DNA of 54,897 nucleotides from Anaerolineae bacterium (GTDB lineage: Bacteria; Chloroflexota; Anaerolineae; Promineifilales; Promineifilaceae), in the NCBI GenBank assembly GCA_023384415.1, contig JAHDWJ010000002.1, forward strand, positions 74,566 through 129,462, read 5' to 3'. The number at the start of each line of letters is the position of its first letter. Position 1 is the stretch's first letter. Of the stretch, positions 17,540 through 26,221 are shown in pieces. The notes beneath the pieces were generated by a model. That model was not told the origin of the DNA. It did not search any database and was given only the letters and a program-made list of their open reading frames with translations. Made by a program: the position numbers and the translations under genes.

Positions 17540-17599
17540 ATAGTTCGCTACCGAAATGTAACAGGCAGAATTATACGGCATCGAACTATTCGCTGTCAA
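17540..17599 (-). promoter_or_regulatory. Promoter and putative MarR operator
   Basis: On the minus strand TTGACA (17594-17599) and TATAAT (17570-17575) are separated by 18 bp, an almost ideal housekeeping promoter. Flanking the -10 are ATAGTTCG at 17540-17547 and its inverted copy CGAACTAT at 17582-17589, the latter inside the -35/-10 spacer. Binding there would block RNA polymerase. The assignment to the MarR protein is inferred from position. Confidence 0.65.
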
Positions 17600-17717
17600 C
17601 CTGATCAACCAAACTCACAAATTGTTTACTGTTGTTTAAGTCGCAAAAAAATCATTCCAACCAGTATATAATAAATTATTGGTCTACCTTTAACTGTTAA
17701 AATTGTGGCCGATGGAA

Positions 17718-17769
17718 CCCCTCACCCCCGGCCCCTCTCCCAACATTGGGAGAGGGTTGGGGTGAGGGG
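17718..17769. repeat. REP-like hairpin, family A (copy 2)
   Basis: CCCCTCACCCC and CCCTCTCCCAA are mirrored by TTGGGAGAGGG and GGGGTGAGGGG, giving a long near-perfect hairpin. It begins immediately after the stop codon of the SLC13 permease gene and could protect its 3' end or stop transcription. Confidence 0.75.
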
Positions 17770-17772
17770 ATT

Positions 17773-19551
17773 TTATAACGGCCACAACATTGGCAAAAAG
17801 ACCATGGTGACGATAAAGATGACGACATTGAGGGGAAACCCGACACGGGTGTAATCGGTGAAACGGTAGCCACCGGGGCCGAAGACGAGGACGTTGGCCT
17901 GGTGGCCGACAGGGGTGAGGAAGCTGGTAGAGGCTCCAATGACGGTGGCCAGGACGAAGGCACGGGGGTCGGCGTTTAACCCAATAGCAATGTCTATGGC
18001 AATGGGGACGATGAGAACAGTCGCGGCCGCGTTCGACATTGGCTCCGTAATCAAAGAGGCCAAAATATAAATCCCCGCCAACACCGCCAACGGCCCCAGG
18101 CTGCCCAATCCCCCGACTAATAAATCTGCCAGGTACCGGGCCGTGCCCGTTGCTTCCATCGCCAATCCTAAAGGCAGCATCCCGGCAATTAGAAAAATAC
18201 TGCGCCACTCAATACTTTGATACGCCTCATCCATCGTTTGCGTATTACTTAGCACCGTTAAAACCGCCCCAATCACCATAGCCAGGGCGATAGGCAGCTT
18301 AAACAGCGTTACCAAAAGCAGCACCAAAAGCATAATCCCCACTGCCCATACCGCCTTATGCCGACGGCGTGTCTCCAGATCAACCGGCTCTAAGAGCAAA
18401 AACTCATTCCCTTCGCGCAGCCCCACCAATCGGTGTTTTGGCCCTTTCAGAAGCAGTGTATCACCAAACATCAGACGCACATCCCGCAGCCGCTCGGTAA
18501 TGACCGACCCATGTCGCCGGATAGCCAACGCGCTAAACCCATAGCGATCCCGAAAAGCGATGCCGCGCAAAGTTCGCCCTACAATAGCCGAACGCGGCGA
18601 CAGGGTAGCCTGGACAACGGCAAAATCCTCCTCCTGCACCTCAGCCCAATCCCATTTGTGTTCTGCCTCAATCACAACCCCCAAATCCTGCTGCGCCCGC
18701 AATAAGTTATCCAAATTCCCTTCCACAATAATCAGGTCACCGGCTTGCAGCACCGTATTGCGATGAGGAGTTGTTTTGGTTGCCCCTTCGTGGATAACAA
18801 ACAAGACATTAAAGTCATAATCAGCCCCCAGGCGTGAGTCAAACAAATTTTGGCCGTCTAACTTACTCCCAGCCACAATCCGTACTTCACTGACATATTT
18901 TTGCAATTGATACGCATCCTGGGGGTCTTGCTCTTTGGTATGCTGGGGTAACAGATGGCGACCAAAAAACACCATGTACAAAATGCCTGTGCTGAAAACG
19001 ATGATACCCATCGGCGTAAAGCTGAAAAAGTTAAAAGATTCCAGACCTCGCTCGGTGAGGAGTGCGGCCGCTAACACATTGGGTGGTGTGCCAATCAGAG
19101 TCATATTCCCCCCCATCAGAGAGGAGAATGAGAGGGGGATCAGCAGTCGGGAGAGGGGAATTTTGGCCTGGCGGGAAATGCCAATCACCGCCGGCAACAA
19201 CACGGCTGTAGCCCCAATATTGTTCATAAACGCCGACATCGTGCCGCAAGACAGCATAATCACGGCGATCAGGCGGGGTTCACTGGGGCCAGCCAGGCGG
19301 ATAATCCGCTCCCCCAGCATATCTGCAACCCCAGTACGAAACAACGCCCCGGAAACAATATAAACCGCCCATACCGTGATCACCGCTGGGTTGGCAAAAC
19401 CGGCAAACACCTGCTCTGGCGTGACCAACCCGGTTAGCCCCACCGTTAGCAATACCAACATGGCGATCACATCCACCCGCAGCTTCTCGGTAGCAAAAAG
19501 CACAACGGCAACCACGACAATACCTAAAGTGAGGGCTATTTCTGGGGTCAT
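17773..19551 (-). CDS. SLC13/DASS-type permease with two RCK_C domains
   Basis: A 592-residue inner-membrane transporter. The first membrane half spans about residues 1-200 (FAGFANPAVITVWAVYIVSG and FMNNIGATAVLLP), the second about 400-592. Between them sit two TrkA-C/RCK_C ligand-binding domains, each with an L-x-G-x-x-L...F-G-D-x-L-L-x-G pattern (about 220-295 and 305-390). Family members move sulfate, dicarboxylates or other anions, often with Na+; the substrate here cannot be told. A larger paralogue lies directly upstream. ATG at 19551 begins M-T-P-E-I, like the paralogue. Confidence 0.9.
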   Translation of the reverse strand: MTPEIALTLGIVVVAVVLFATEKLRVDVIAMLVLLTVGLTGLVTPEQVFAGFANPAVITVWAVYIVSGALFRTGVADMLGERIIRLAGPSEPRLIAVIMLSCGTMSAFMNNIGATAVLLPAVIGISRQAKIPLSRLLIPLSFSSLMGGNMTLIGTPPNVLAAALLTERGLESFNFFSFTPMGIIVFSTGILYMVFFGRHLLPQHTKEQDPQDAYQLQKYVSEVRIVAGSKLDGQNLFDSRLGADYDFNVLFVIHEGATKTTPHRNTVLQAGDLIIVEGNLDNLLRAQQDLGVVIEAEHKWDWAEVQEEDFAVVQATLSPRSAIVGRTLRGIAFRDRYGFSALAIRRHGSVITERLRDVRLMFGDTLLLKGPKHRLVGLREGNEFLLLEPVDLETRRRHKAVWAVGIMLLVLLLVTLFKLPIALAMVIGAVLTVLSNTQTMDEAYQSIEWRSIFLIAGMLPLGLAMEATGTARYLADLLVGGLGSLGPLAVLAGIYILASLITEPMSNAAATVLIVPIAIDIAIGLNADPRAFVLATVIGASTSFLTPVGHQANVLVFGPGGYRFTDYTRVGFPLNVVIFIVTMVFLPMLWPL

Positions 19552-19668
19552 TAGCGTTCCTAATTTACGATTGATGATTGTAGATTTACGATTGAGTCTA
19601 CAGAAAAAAGCTCGCGCAAAGCCACAAAGTCACAGAGACACCTGGTCCTCATACCTCAGTCCTCAGTC

Positions 19669-22026
19669 CTAAGGAACGAGCGGCCAAAAAACGGGCACCA
19701 GCAGCACAGTCAGCAGTAGTACCAGCAGAGTCAGGGGCAGGCCAACCTTCATGTAATCTATGAATCTGTACCCGCCTGGCCCCATGATCATGACATTAGC
19801 CGGATGGGAGACGGGGCTGGAGAAGCTGGCAGAAGCGGCAATAGCCACAGTCATCATCAAGGCAAAGGGAGAAATATCCAGGTTTGCGGCTGTATTGATC
19901 GCAATAGGGGCCATTAACACCACCAACGCGGCCGTAGGGATAATTTGGGTGGCAATAGAAGTGAGAATAAAAATAGCGGCAATCACCACCCGTGGCCCCA
20001 TATTGCCAACCAATGAAATCACCCCATCTGCCAGGTAAAGGGCGGCCCCGGTCTGCTCCATAGCAATACCTAGAGGAAGCATCCCGGCAATGAGGAAGAC
20101 GGCCGGCCACTCAATATACCGGTAGGCTTCTTCCATTGTCAGGCAGCGGCTCAGTACCATGAGAACAGCCCCAATGATGGCGGCGATGGAAATAGGCAAC
20201 AGGCCAGTAAGAACCGGAATCAACATGACAATCATAATCAAAACGGCTACAGGGGCTTTATTGGTTCGCAAGAACTCCTGAATTGGTTCCGTCAGGAGTA
20301 AAAAATCTTGTTCACTGCGTAACACCCGCAGCTTCTCCCGGGGGCCATACACCAAAATCGCATCGCCAAAGCGCAAACTCATATCACGTAAATTGGCCCG
20401 GTGGGCTTCTCCCTGCCGCCATATCGCCAGGACGCTGAGGCCATATTTTTCGCGGAAATGGAGCTGGCGCAGGGTTTTACCTTCAATCTTAGATTGAGGG
20501 GATAAGATGATTTCCGACAGGCCAACATTTTCCGATTCCAGGGTGCTGAGGTCGGGTAAGGTCTGGGTTTCGATGGTTAAATCTTGCAGCCCGCGCAGGG
20601 CGGTCAGAGCCTCAGGGCTACCCTGGGCCAGCAGGGTATCTTCGGCTTGAATCTGGATGCCAGGTTCGGGCATGAGGTGAAGCTCACCATCACGTAAAAT
20701 CCCCAGGATGCTTAACCCATAGGCATCCCCCAGACGGCTCTCGATAAGGGTGCGGCCGGCCAACCCTGAATCGGCGGGGATGTGCAGGGCGATAAACCGG
20801 TGATGTTGGCGGTAGGTATCATCCATTTCCGTCCTGGCTACCAGCTTAACCTGGGCAAAATCAGGTGTATCGGCTAGTGGCTCTAGCCGGTCAAATGGCC
20901 CCTGGAGCAGCAACAGATCATCGGCCAGCAGCCGGGTATCGGGCAAATTAGCATAGCGAAATAACCCATGGCGTTGAATGGCCAGGACGTTGACCCCAAG
21001 GCGGCCGCGTAATTTCGCCTGGTAAATGGTCTGCCCCACCAGGGATGAGTTATCAGACAACCGGGCTTCTGCCAGACCGATTTTTTGGTCCATCTGCGTT
21101 TGTAACTCTGGTTGGCTAGGGGCAAGAGTAAATTGCTGTCGCGTATGTAACTCTTCCAGGGCATCCGGCTGCCCTTGCACCATTAACCTATCGCCTGGGC
21201 GGAGCCGCTCATCGGGGGTTGGGGCCAGGTGGGTCTGCCCATTGCGCAAAATCGCCACCACATGCAGCCGCAGAGCGGAGCCTAGACGGCTGTCAGCTAA
21301 ACTTTTACCTGCCAGAGGGGAGTCAGGAGAAAGATGGAGTAAAAACAGTTTTTCTCCCAGGTGATAAGAGGCGGTTAAATCCTTCTTGCCCGCAGCAGAT
21401 TCCCGCATCGGGTCGCGTTGGGGCAGTAGGTGGCGGCCAATAAAGGCCATAAACAGAATGCCGCTCAGCAAAATTGCCAGGCCGGTGGGAATGAAATCAA
21501 ACATGGCAAATGGTTTCAAGCCGTAATCTCGCAGGGCATCACTGACCAGGATATTAGGCGGTGTCCCAATGAGAGTGGTTAGCCCACCCAGGAGAGACCC
21601 GAGAGCCAGGGGCATGAGCAGGCGAGAGGGGGGCCGGTTGGTACGCCGGGCAATATCAATGACCACCGGCAGCATCATAGCCGCCACGCCCACATTGTTC
21701 ATAAAAGCGGACATGACCCCCGCCACGCTCATAATCACGGCGATGAGCCGGGCTTCACCTTCACCAGCCAGGCGCATCACCTGCTGTCCCAAAATATTCG
21801 CCACTCCGGTCATGGAGAGGCCCCCGCTGATGATGAACATGGCCCACACGGTGACCACCGCCGAGCTGCTAAAGCCGGAAATCGCCTGGGCCGGTGTGAC
21901 TAGACCAGTGGCCGCCAGAGCGATCAAGACAAGCAGGGCGACCAGGTCCATGCGTAACTTTTCGCTGACAAAAAGGACAACGGCGATAAGCAAAATGATG
22001 AGAACGAGGAGTATTTCCAGGGTCAT
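19669..22026 (-). CDS. SLC13/DASS-type permease with four RCK_C domains
   Basis: About 785 residues, clearly paralogous to the next gene (same membrane halves, same M-T-x-E-I start, FMNNVGVAAMMLP motif). The central cytosolic part is doubled: four RCK_C-like units are visible, beginning near FLLHLSPDSPLAGKSL, GLAEARLSDNSSLVG, FIALHIPADSGLAG and LSEIILSPQSKIEG. RCK_C domains usually bind small ligands and gate transport. ATG 22026 is preferred over an upstream TTG at 22050 because of the paralogue. Substrate unknown. Confidence 0.9.
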   Translation of the reverse strand: MTLEILLVLIILLIAVVLFVSEKLRMDLVALLVLIALAATGLVTPAQAISGFSSSAVVTVWAMFIISGGLSMTGVANILGQQVMRLAGEGEARLIAVIMSVAGVMSAFMNNVGVAAMMLPVVIDIARRTNRPPSRLLMPLALGSLLGGLTTLIGTPPNILVSDALRDYGLKPFAMFDFIPTGLAILLSGILFMAFIGRHLLPQRDPMRESAAGKKDLTASYHLGEKLFLLHLSPDSPLAGKSLADSRLGSALRLHVVAILRNGQTHLAPTPDERLRPGDRLMVQGQPDALEELHTRQQFTLAPSQPELQTQMDQKIGLAEARLSDNSSLVGQTIYQAKLRGRLGVNVLAIQRHGLFRYANLPDTRLLADDLLLLQGPFDRLEPLADTPDFAQVKLVARTEMDDTYRQHHRFIALHIPADSGLAGRTLIESRLGDAYGLSILGILRDGELHLMPEPGIQIQAEDTLLAQGSPEALTALRGLQDLTIETQTLPDLSTLESENVGLSEIILSPQSKIEGKTLRQLHFREKYGLSVLAIWRQGEAHRANLRDMSLRFGDAILVYGPREKLRVLRSEQDFLLLTEPIQEFLRTNKAPVAVLIMIVMLIPVLTGLLPISIAAIIGAVLMVLSRCLTMEEAYRYIEWPAVFLIAGMLPLGIAMEQTGAALYLADGVISLVGNMGPRVVIAAIFILTSIATQIIPTAALVVLMAPIAINTAANLDISPFALMMTVAIAASASFSSPVSHPANVMIMGPGGYRFIDYMKVGLPLTLLVLLLTVLLVPVFWPLVP

Positions 22027-22050
22027 GGTGATAGGGACGTAAACAGCCAA

Positions 22051-22410
22051 GCAAGGAGAGTTGTTGGTTGTTTATGTGATAGCCCATTGAGAAGTTACCA
22101 ATGGTATAGATGTAATTGTGATTCTAAATGGCGGAGAACATGGCCTATTATAACAAAAATCAAATTTTGCCCATTGCTGACAACAGCGGATAGGAGAAAT
22201 GAACGAATACCGCTGACCCAGTACCCCTACTTATGGGTCAGAAAAGAGAACGTGAAAAACGGTTCGCGGCCGCGTCGCCGATCCCTATCCCCCTTTATAA
22301 TCTAATAGCAGGCAAGGGAAACAGGGTTTTCACCGCAAAGAAGCCAGATTACTGAGAACTTTTTGAGAAGCTTTGTGTTCTTCGCACCTTTGGGGTTGTA
22401 GTTACTAATT
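22051..22410. other. 360-bp divergent spacer
   Basis: Lies between the divergent SLC13 and kinase genes. It holds a hairpin CTGACCCA...TGGGTCAG (22213-22241), one GCGGCCGC octamer outside a gene (22266), a TATAAT at 22296-22301 pointing toward the kinase but with no good -35, and a degenerate piece of the rRNA-like 'caccgcaaag' family-D type repeat (about 22330-22400). No ORF of note. Confidence 0.5.
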
Positions 22411-24246
22411 ATGAACCACCGTCATATTGGCCGTTATCTCATTAAAGCTGAACTTAAGCGAGGCGGGATGTCTACCGTCTACCTGGCTCATGATCCCCTG
22501 TTTGAGCGGGATGTGGCGATTAAGTTGATGCCCCAGGAGATGCTCAACCGGACCACCTTACGCGCCCGGTTTGAGCGGGAAGCTAAAATTATTGCTTCCT
22601 TAGAGCATCCGGCTATTGTGCCAGTTTATGATCTAGGCGAAAAAAATGGTCAGCCCTATATCGTGCTGCGCTTTATGACGGGCGGCTCTTTAGAAGATAT
22701 GCTCCACACTGGGCCGCTCTCTCTGCCCACCACTGCCCACATTTTAACCCGGCTGGCTTCGGCCTTAGATGAAGTGCATCAAAAAGGGATTGTTCACCGG
22801 GATTTGAAGCCCAGTAACATTTTGTTTGACCAGCGGCAAAACCCGTTTATCTCTGATTTTGGTATTGTTCGGGTCAATGCCGCCAATGCCCGCCTGACCA
22901 ATACCGGGGACGCCATTGGCACACCCGCTTATATGAGTCCTGAGCAAATCCGGGGCGACCGCCTGCTGGATGGGCGAAGCGATTTGTATGCCCTGGGGGT
23001 GCTGCTGTTTGAAATGCTAGCCGGTTCTCATCCGTTTGAGACGCAAACGCCAATGGGGGTGGCGGTGAAACATATTACGGCCCCAGTACCCCCCATTTTG
23101 GAGTGCTGCCCTGAGTTACCCCCAGGCATTGAAGCGGTCTTGACCCAGGCCATGGCCAAGGATCCGGAGGCCCGTTTTCAGACGGCGGCGGAGATGGCTG
23201 AGGCGGTTCAGACATTGCTAACCGAACCTACCCCCCAAACCAGCAATAGCCGCCCTGCCCCCCCACCCACGCTCCTACTTAACGGGTTGGGCAAAACGAA
23301 TGGGCACCACAAGAGCCGACCTGCCGCGGCCGCTCTGCCTGTGGCGTTGACGCCGCCGCCGGTTGAAAAGGAAAGTAAAGGAGATTCGCGGCCGCGTCTG
23401 GCCTGGTTTACCTCTTTATTTGCCCTCATCTTGTTATTCATCATAGGGGGGGTGGCGATTACCAACGGGCTGCCCAATGAGCCGGAAATGACGCCGCAAG
23501 CCGCGGCCGCACTCAGCCTACCCCCTTCCCCAACCAGTACAATCACCCCTTCCCCCACGCCAACGGTCACCGCCAACCCAACGGCCACGCCTACAGCCAC
23601 TGCCAGCCCTACATCTACCGCCCGGCCAACAGCGACGGCCACCCTGACTCCCACACCAACTGCTGCCCTGTTGACCATAACAGCGGTGAATGCGGCCGCC
23701 TACTTTGCTGGCCCTGATACGGAATATCCCCAGATGGCGACCTTTGTCCGAGTGGGTGAAACGGTGACACCCCTGGCCCAATCAGAAAATGGGGTGTGGC
23801 TGTTGGTGGAAAATGAGGCTGGGGAGCAGGGGTGGGTAGCCCGCAGCTTTTTTACCGACCCGGATGAATTAGAAGCCTTGCCGGTGTCGGAGACCGTTTT
23901 TACAGATGTGATCTTGGCTCCGGCTGCGGCCGCGGTCCAGATGATCGCCACCTGGAGCGTCGCCGCTACCGCCCCCATTGGTGGGGAAAAATGGCAGGTA
24001 GATTTACTCGTCATCGTGCCCGCCGGGGGAAACTACCAGTTCCAGGTTGCTGATTTAAGCGTGGCGGCCCGCTGGCAACAGACAGAAAATGGACAGGCCA
24101 CATATCGCCTTACCGTCAGCGGCATGAACTGTTTTGGTCCCCTAGCCGCCGACCTGAAAGTGAGCCGCAATGGCACTTCCCTGGAAGTCCGCAACGCCAA
24201 CACCGGGCTAAACCAGGCTATTTTTGTTTCGCCGCCGAATTGTTAG
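22411..24246 (+). CDS. PknB-like Ser/Thr protein kinase with extracellular SH3b domain
   Basis: A 611-residue membrane kinase. The Hanks-type kinase domain (residues 7-270) has the Gly loop KRGGMSTVYLA, VAIK (Lys38), HRDLKPSN (Asp131), DFG (Asp149) and GTPAYMSPEQ. A membrane helix spans about 332-352 (LFALILLFIIGGVAI). A Pro/Thr-rich wall-spanning linker (about 365-420) follows, then an SH3b-like module (about 425-485, GVWLLVENEAGEQGWVA) and a C-terminal beta-rich domain. The SH3b part may sense cell-wall fragments. It overlaps convergently by 29 bp with the ligase-like gene. Confidence 0.93.
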   Translation: MNHRHIGRYLIKAELKRGGMSTVYLAHDPLFERDVAIKLMPQEMLNRTTLRARFEREAKIIASLEHPAIVPVYDLGEKNGQPYIVLRFMTGGSLEDMLHTGPLSLPTTAHILTRLASALDEVHQKGIVHRDLKPSNILFDQRQNPFISDFGIVRVNAANARLTNTGDAIGTPAYMSPEQIRGDRLLDGRSDLYALGVLLFEMLAGSHPFETQTPMGVAVKHITAPVPPILECCPELPPGIEAVLTQAMAKDPEARFQTAAEMAEAVQTLLTEPTPQTSNSRPAPPPTLLLNGLGKTNGHHKSRPAAAALPVALTPPPVEKESKGDSRPRLAWFTSLFALILLFIIGGVAITNGLPNEPEMTPQAAAALSLPPSPTSTITPSPTPTVTANPTATPTATASPTSTARPTATATLTPTPTAALLTITAVNAAAYFAGPDTEYPQMATFVRVGETVTPLAQSENGVWLLVENEAGEQGWVARSFFTDPDELEALPVSETVFTDVILAPAAAAVQMIATWSVAATAPIGGEKWQVDLLVIVPAGGNYQFQVADLSVAARWQQTENGQATYRLTVSGMNCFGPLAADLKVSRNGTSLEVRNANTGLNQAIFVSPPNC

Positions 24247-25690
24247 CTGCTTCCCCCAGCCGCGTTGCCGCCACAGCCAGCCCCACCAGCAGCCAGAAAA
24301 TCGTCACCGCGTGGTGAAAATCAATGTTGAACAGGTAATGATCAAAAATGCCAGCGGTCAATCCCCCGGCAACGGCCGCGTGCAGCCCTAACCAGGTAGG
24401 ATCGCGCCGGGCATCTTGTTTGAAGCTATGCCGATGGACAAAGGCATAAGCAAAGGTGGTGCCGATAACAGCTACAAAAGCCAGCAGCCCCAACACCCCC
24501 ATCTGCTGGCCAATGGTCAGGTACACCATGGCTACCCCCAGGTATAAATCCAGATCAGGTGAACCAGCAAAGCCGACCCCAAACAGGGGGTAGCGGCGAA
24601 TCAGCTCTATAGCATCCCGGTATTCTCCCACTCGCATTTGGGTCGCCAAATCTTCTCCTTCCAACCCAGCCACCGCCCGGCTGACATAATCGCCAATGAT
24701 CGGGGTGTTTTCAGGCAAGATGAAGATCAGCCCCACACCCACTATCCCGACCAGGATAAGACCAGGCAGCCAGCGACGGTAACGCACTACCAAAACGAAG
24801 AAGAGACCAACCATGAGGCCGGCCATGGCCCCGCGGGAAAAGGTGAGGAGCAGGGCCAGGGCGATGAGACCAAAGAGTCCCCACACCTGCCAACGTCGAA
24901 AGAGCGGCCGCGCTGCCAGCAGATGTGGTCCAGCCAATGCCCCGATCATCAGGAGCAGCCCCCCAAAGGCGTTTGGGTCTACAGAGGTGCCAATGGCTCG
25001 TTCGGCCAGTTCTGGGTTCTCTTCGATATAGCGGATGACAAAGCCACCAGGGTACCCCAGGCGGGTAAGGAGGTTGAGCAGGGTGTTGGTTAAATCAGCC
25101 GGGAGCAGCCAGAGAAAGATGCCGATTGCGGCCGCGGCCGCGCCAGCCAGCAGAATCACCTTCACCAGCCGTTCCAGCCGGTCCCAGGTACGGCAATAAT
25201 CCACCACAATCAGCACAAACCCCAGGCTGAGAATCAGTTCGGCAAAACGGCGCAGCAAGTTAGAGGTGAGCGGCCCATTGTTCAGGCCAAAAATAAAGGC
25301 GAAAATGGCGACAACGATAAAAATAAGCAGGGGAAGGGTAATGGGGGCGGTTACAATCGTTCGCTGCTGCCCGGTAACAACCCCCAGGATCCACACCCCC
25401 ACGACGGATCCCAGGGCCAGGTCTAGAAAAGTCGGCGTCAGGCCAATATCTATGGGCAGGGTGGCAAACGGGAGCAGGCACACCACCCCAATCACCCCCC
25501 AAAACCCAATTTCAATATCCCGCAAAACCGCATAAACGGCGATCACTCCCAGGGTAAACGCCACCCCCGCCAGCGGCCCCCCAAACCCTACAATCGCCCC
25601 GCCCACAATCGCCACAAAACCAACCAGAACTCCCATCCCCAAAAGGGATTTTAGAGTAACCATAAGTGAATCAGGTAACGAAGAATTCAT
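24218..25690 (-). CDS. O-antigen ligase-like (Wzy_C) membrane protein
   Basis: A 490-residue polytopic protein with about 11-12 hydrophobic segments and a large loop (about residues 330-400, YREAIELIRRYPLFGVGF region) that fits the Wzy_C/WaaL family. The LTFSRGAMAGLMVGLFF segment carries the family's S-R-x-x-x motif. Such proteins ligate or polymerise surface glycans on the outer face of the membrane. Start may be 25690 or ATG 25663; neither has a clear Shine-Dalgarno. No glycan cluster accompanies it, so the substrate is unknown. Confidence 0.8.
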   Translation of the reverse strand: MNSSLPDSLMVTLKSLLGMGVLVGFVAIVGGAIVGFGGPLAGVAFTLGVIAVYAVLRDIEIGFWGVIGVVCLLPFATLPIDIGLTPTFLDLALGSVVGVWILGVVTGQQRTIVTAPITLPLLIFIVVAIFAFIFGLNNGPLTSNLLRRFAELILSLGFVLIVVDYCRTWDRLERLVKVILLAGAAAAAIGIFLWLLPADLTNTLLNLLTRLGYPGGFVIRYIEENPELAERAIGTSVDPNAFGGLLLMIGALAGPHLLAARPLFRRWQVWGLFGLIALALLLTFSRGAMAGLMVGLFFVLVVRYRRWLPGLILVGIVGVGLIFILPENTPIIGDYVSRAVAGLEGEDLATQMRVGEYRDAIELIRRYPLFGVGFAGSPDLDLYLGVAMVYLTIGQQMGVLGLLAFVAVIGTTFAYAFVHRHSFKQDARRDPTWLGLHAAVAGGLTAGIFDHYLFNIDFHHAVTIFWLLVGLAVAATRLGEAANNSAAKQK

Positions 25691-25737
25691 AATTTGCTTG
25701 GAAATATTAGCTTTCGCCCGCCATTTTTAGGGCACAT

Positions 25738-26160
25738 TCATATAAGTAAGTCTGAACCAATCCGAATGCGGTTGACCATTAACAAATCTAAAAGTGGTTT
25801 AACAGCCTCAATGTAATTTTGCTGTTTGGCACGAACGAGTACACCTACTGTTCCCAGTAGATTTAGCCCATTCAACGAAGCAAATCGCCTACCTTTGGCA
25901 TCATCTATCATTACATCCTCTATACCTCTTTCCAGAGCTAACACAATTACTTCAGCTTCACCCCTATCTACATCATGGATCAATAATTGAACTGCCATTT
26001 GATTGTTGACAGCAACCCCTTTATCTTGAGCAAACAGGCGAATTGCTTCAGCATAAGGTTTACCAGAGGATGTTGCCTCATCAAAAACGGCTTGAGGGAT
26101 CAGAATTTCGCTAAAGAGTTGAGTCAACAAATTCAGTTTTTGCAAAATAGCAACAGATGT
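25738..26160 (-). pseudogene. DUF3368 (PIN-like toxin) gene missing its 5' end
   Basis: The frame reads LFSEILIPQAVFDEATSSGK, DRGEAEVIVLALERG, MIDDAKGRRFA and GTVGVLVRAKQ, matching DUF3368 PIN-like toxin proteins from about residue 15 onward. The N-terminal strand with the first catalytic Asp (V-x-D-T-S/T-P) is absent. In its place the frame opens right after a TAA at 26161-26163 that lies in a 'CACAGATG' type repeat (26153-26215). Only a TTG at 26145 could start it. No antitoxin is adjacent. It is probably a decayed gene truncated at a repeat. Confidence 0.72.
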
Positions 26161-26215
26161 TTAAACCATCTGTGAAAATCGGTGTCATCTGTGGATCAGT
26201 TCTTGTTTTCTCTCG
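26153..26215. repeat. CACAGATG-type dispersed repeat (copy 1)
   Basis: Contains CCATCTGTGAAAATCGGTGT, CATCTGTGGATCAGTTC and TTGTTTTCT; the same blocks appear at 50415-50482 and, in variant form, at 52645-52782. It marks the 5' break of the DUF3368 pseudogene. Confidence 0.7.
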
Positions 26216-26221
26216 TGACTA

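Noticed and set aside
23208..23678. 156-codon Val/Gly-rich minus-strand frame
   Set aside because: Antisense shadow of the low-complexity linker of the Ser/Thr kinase.
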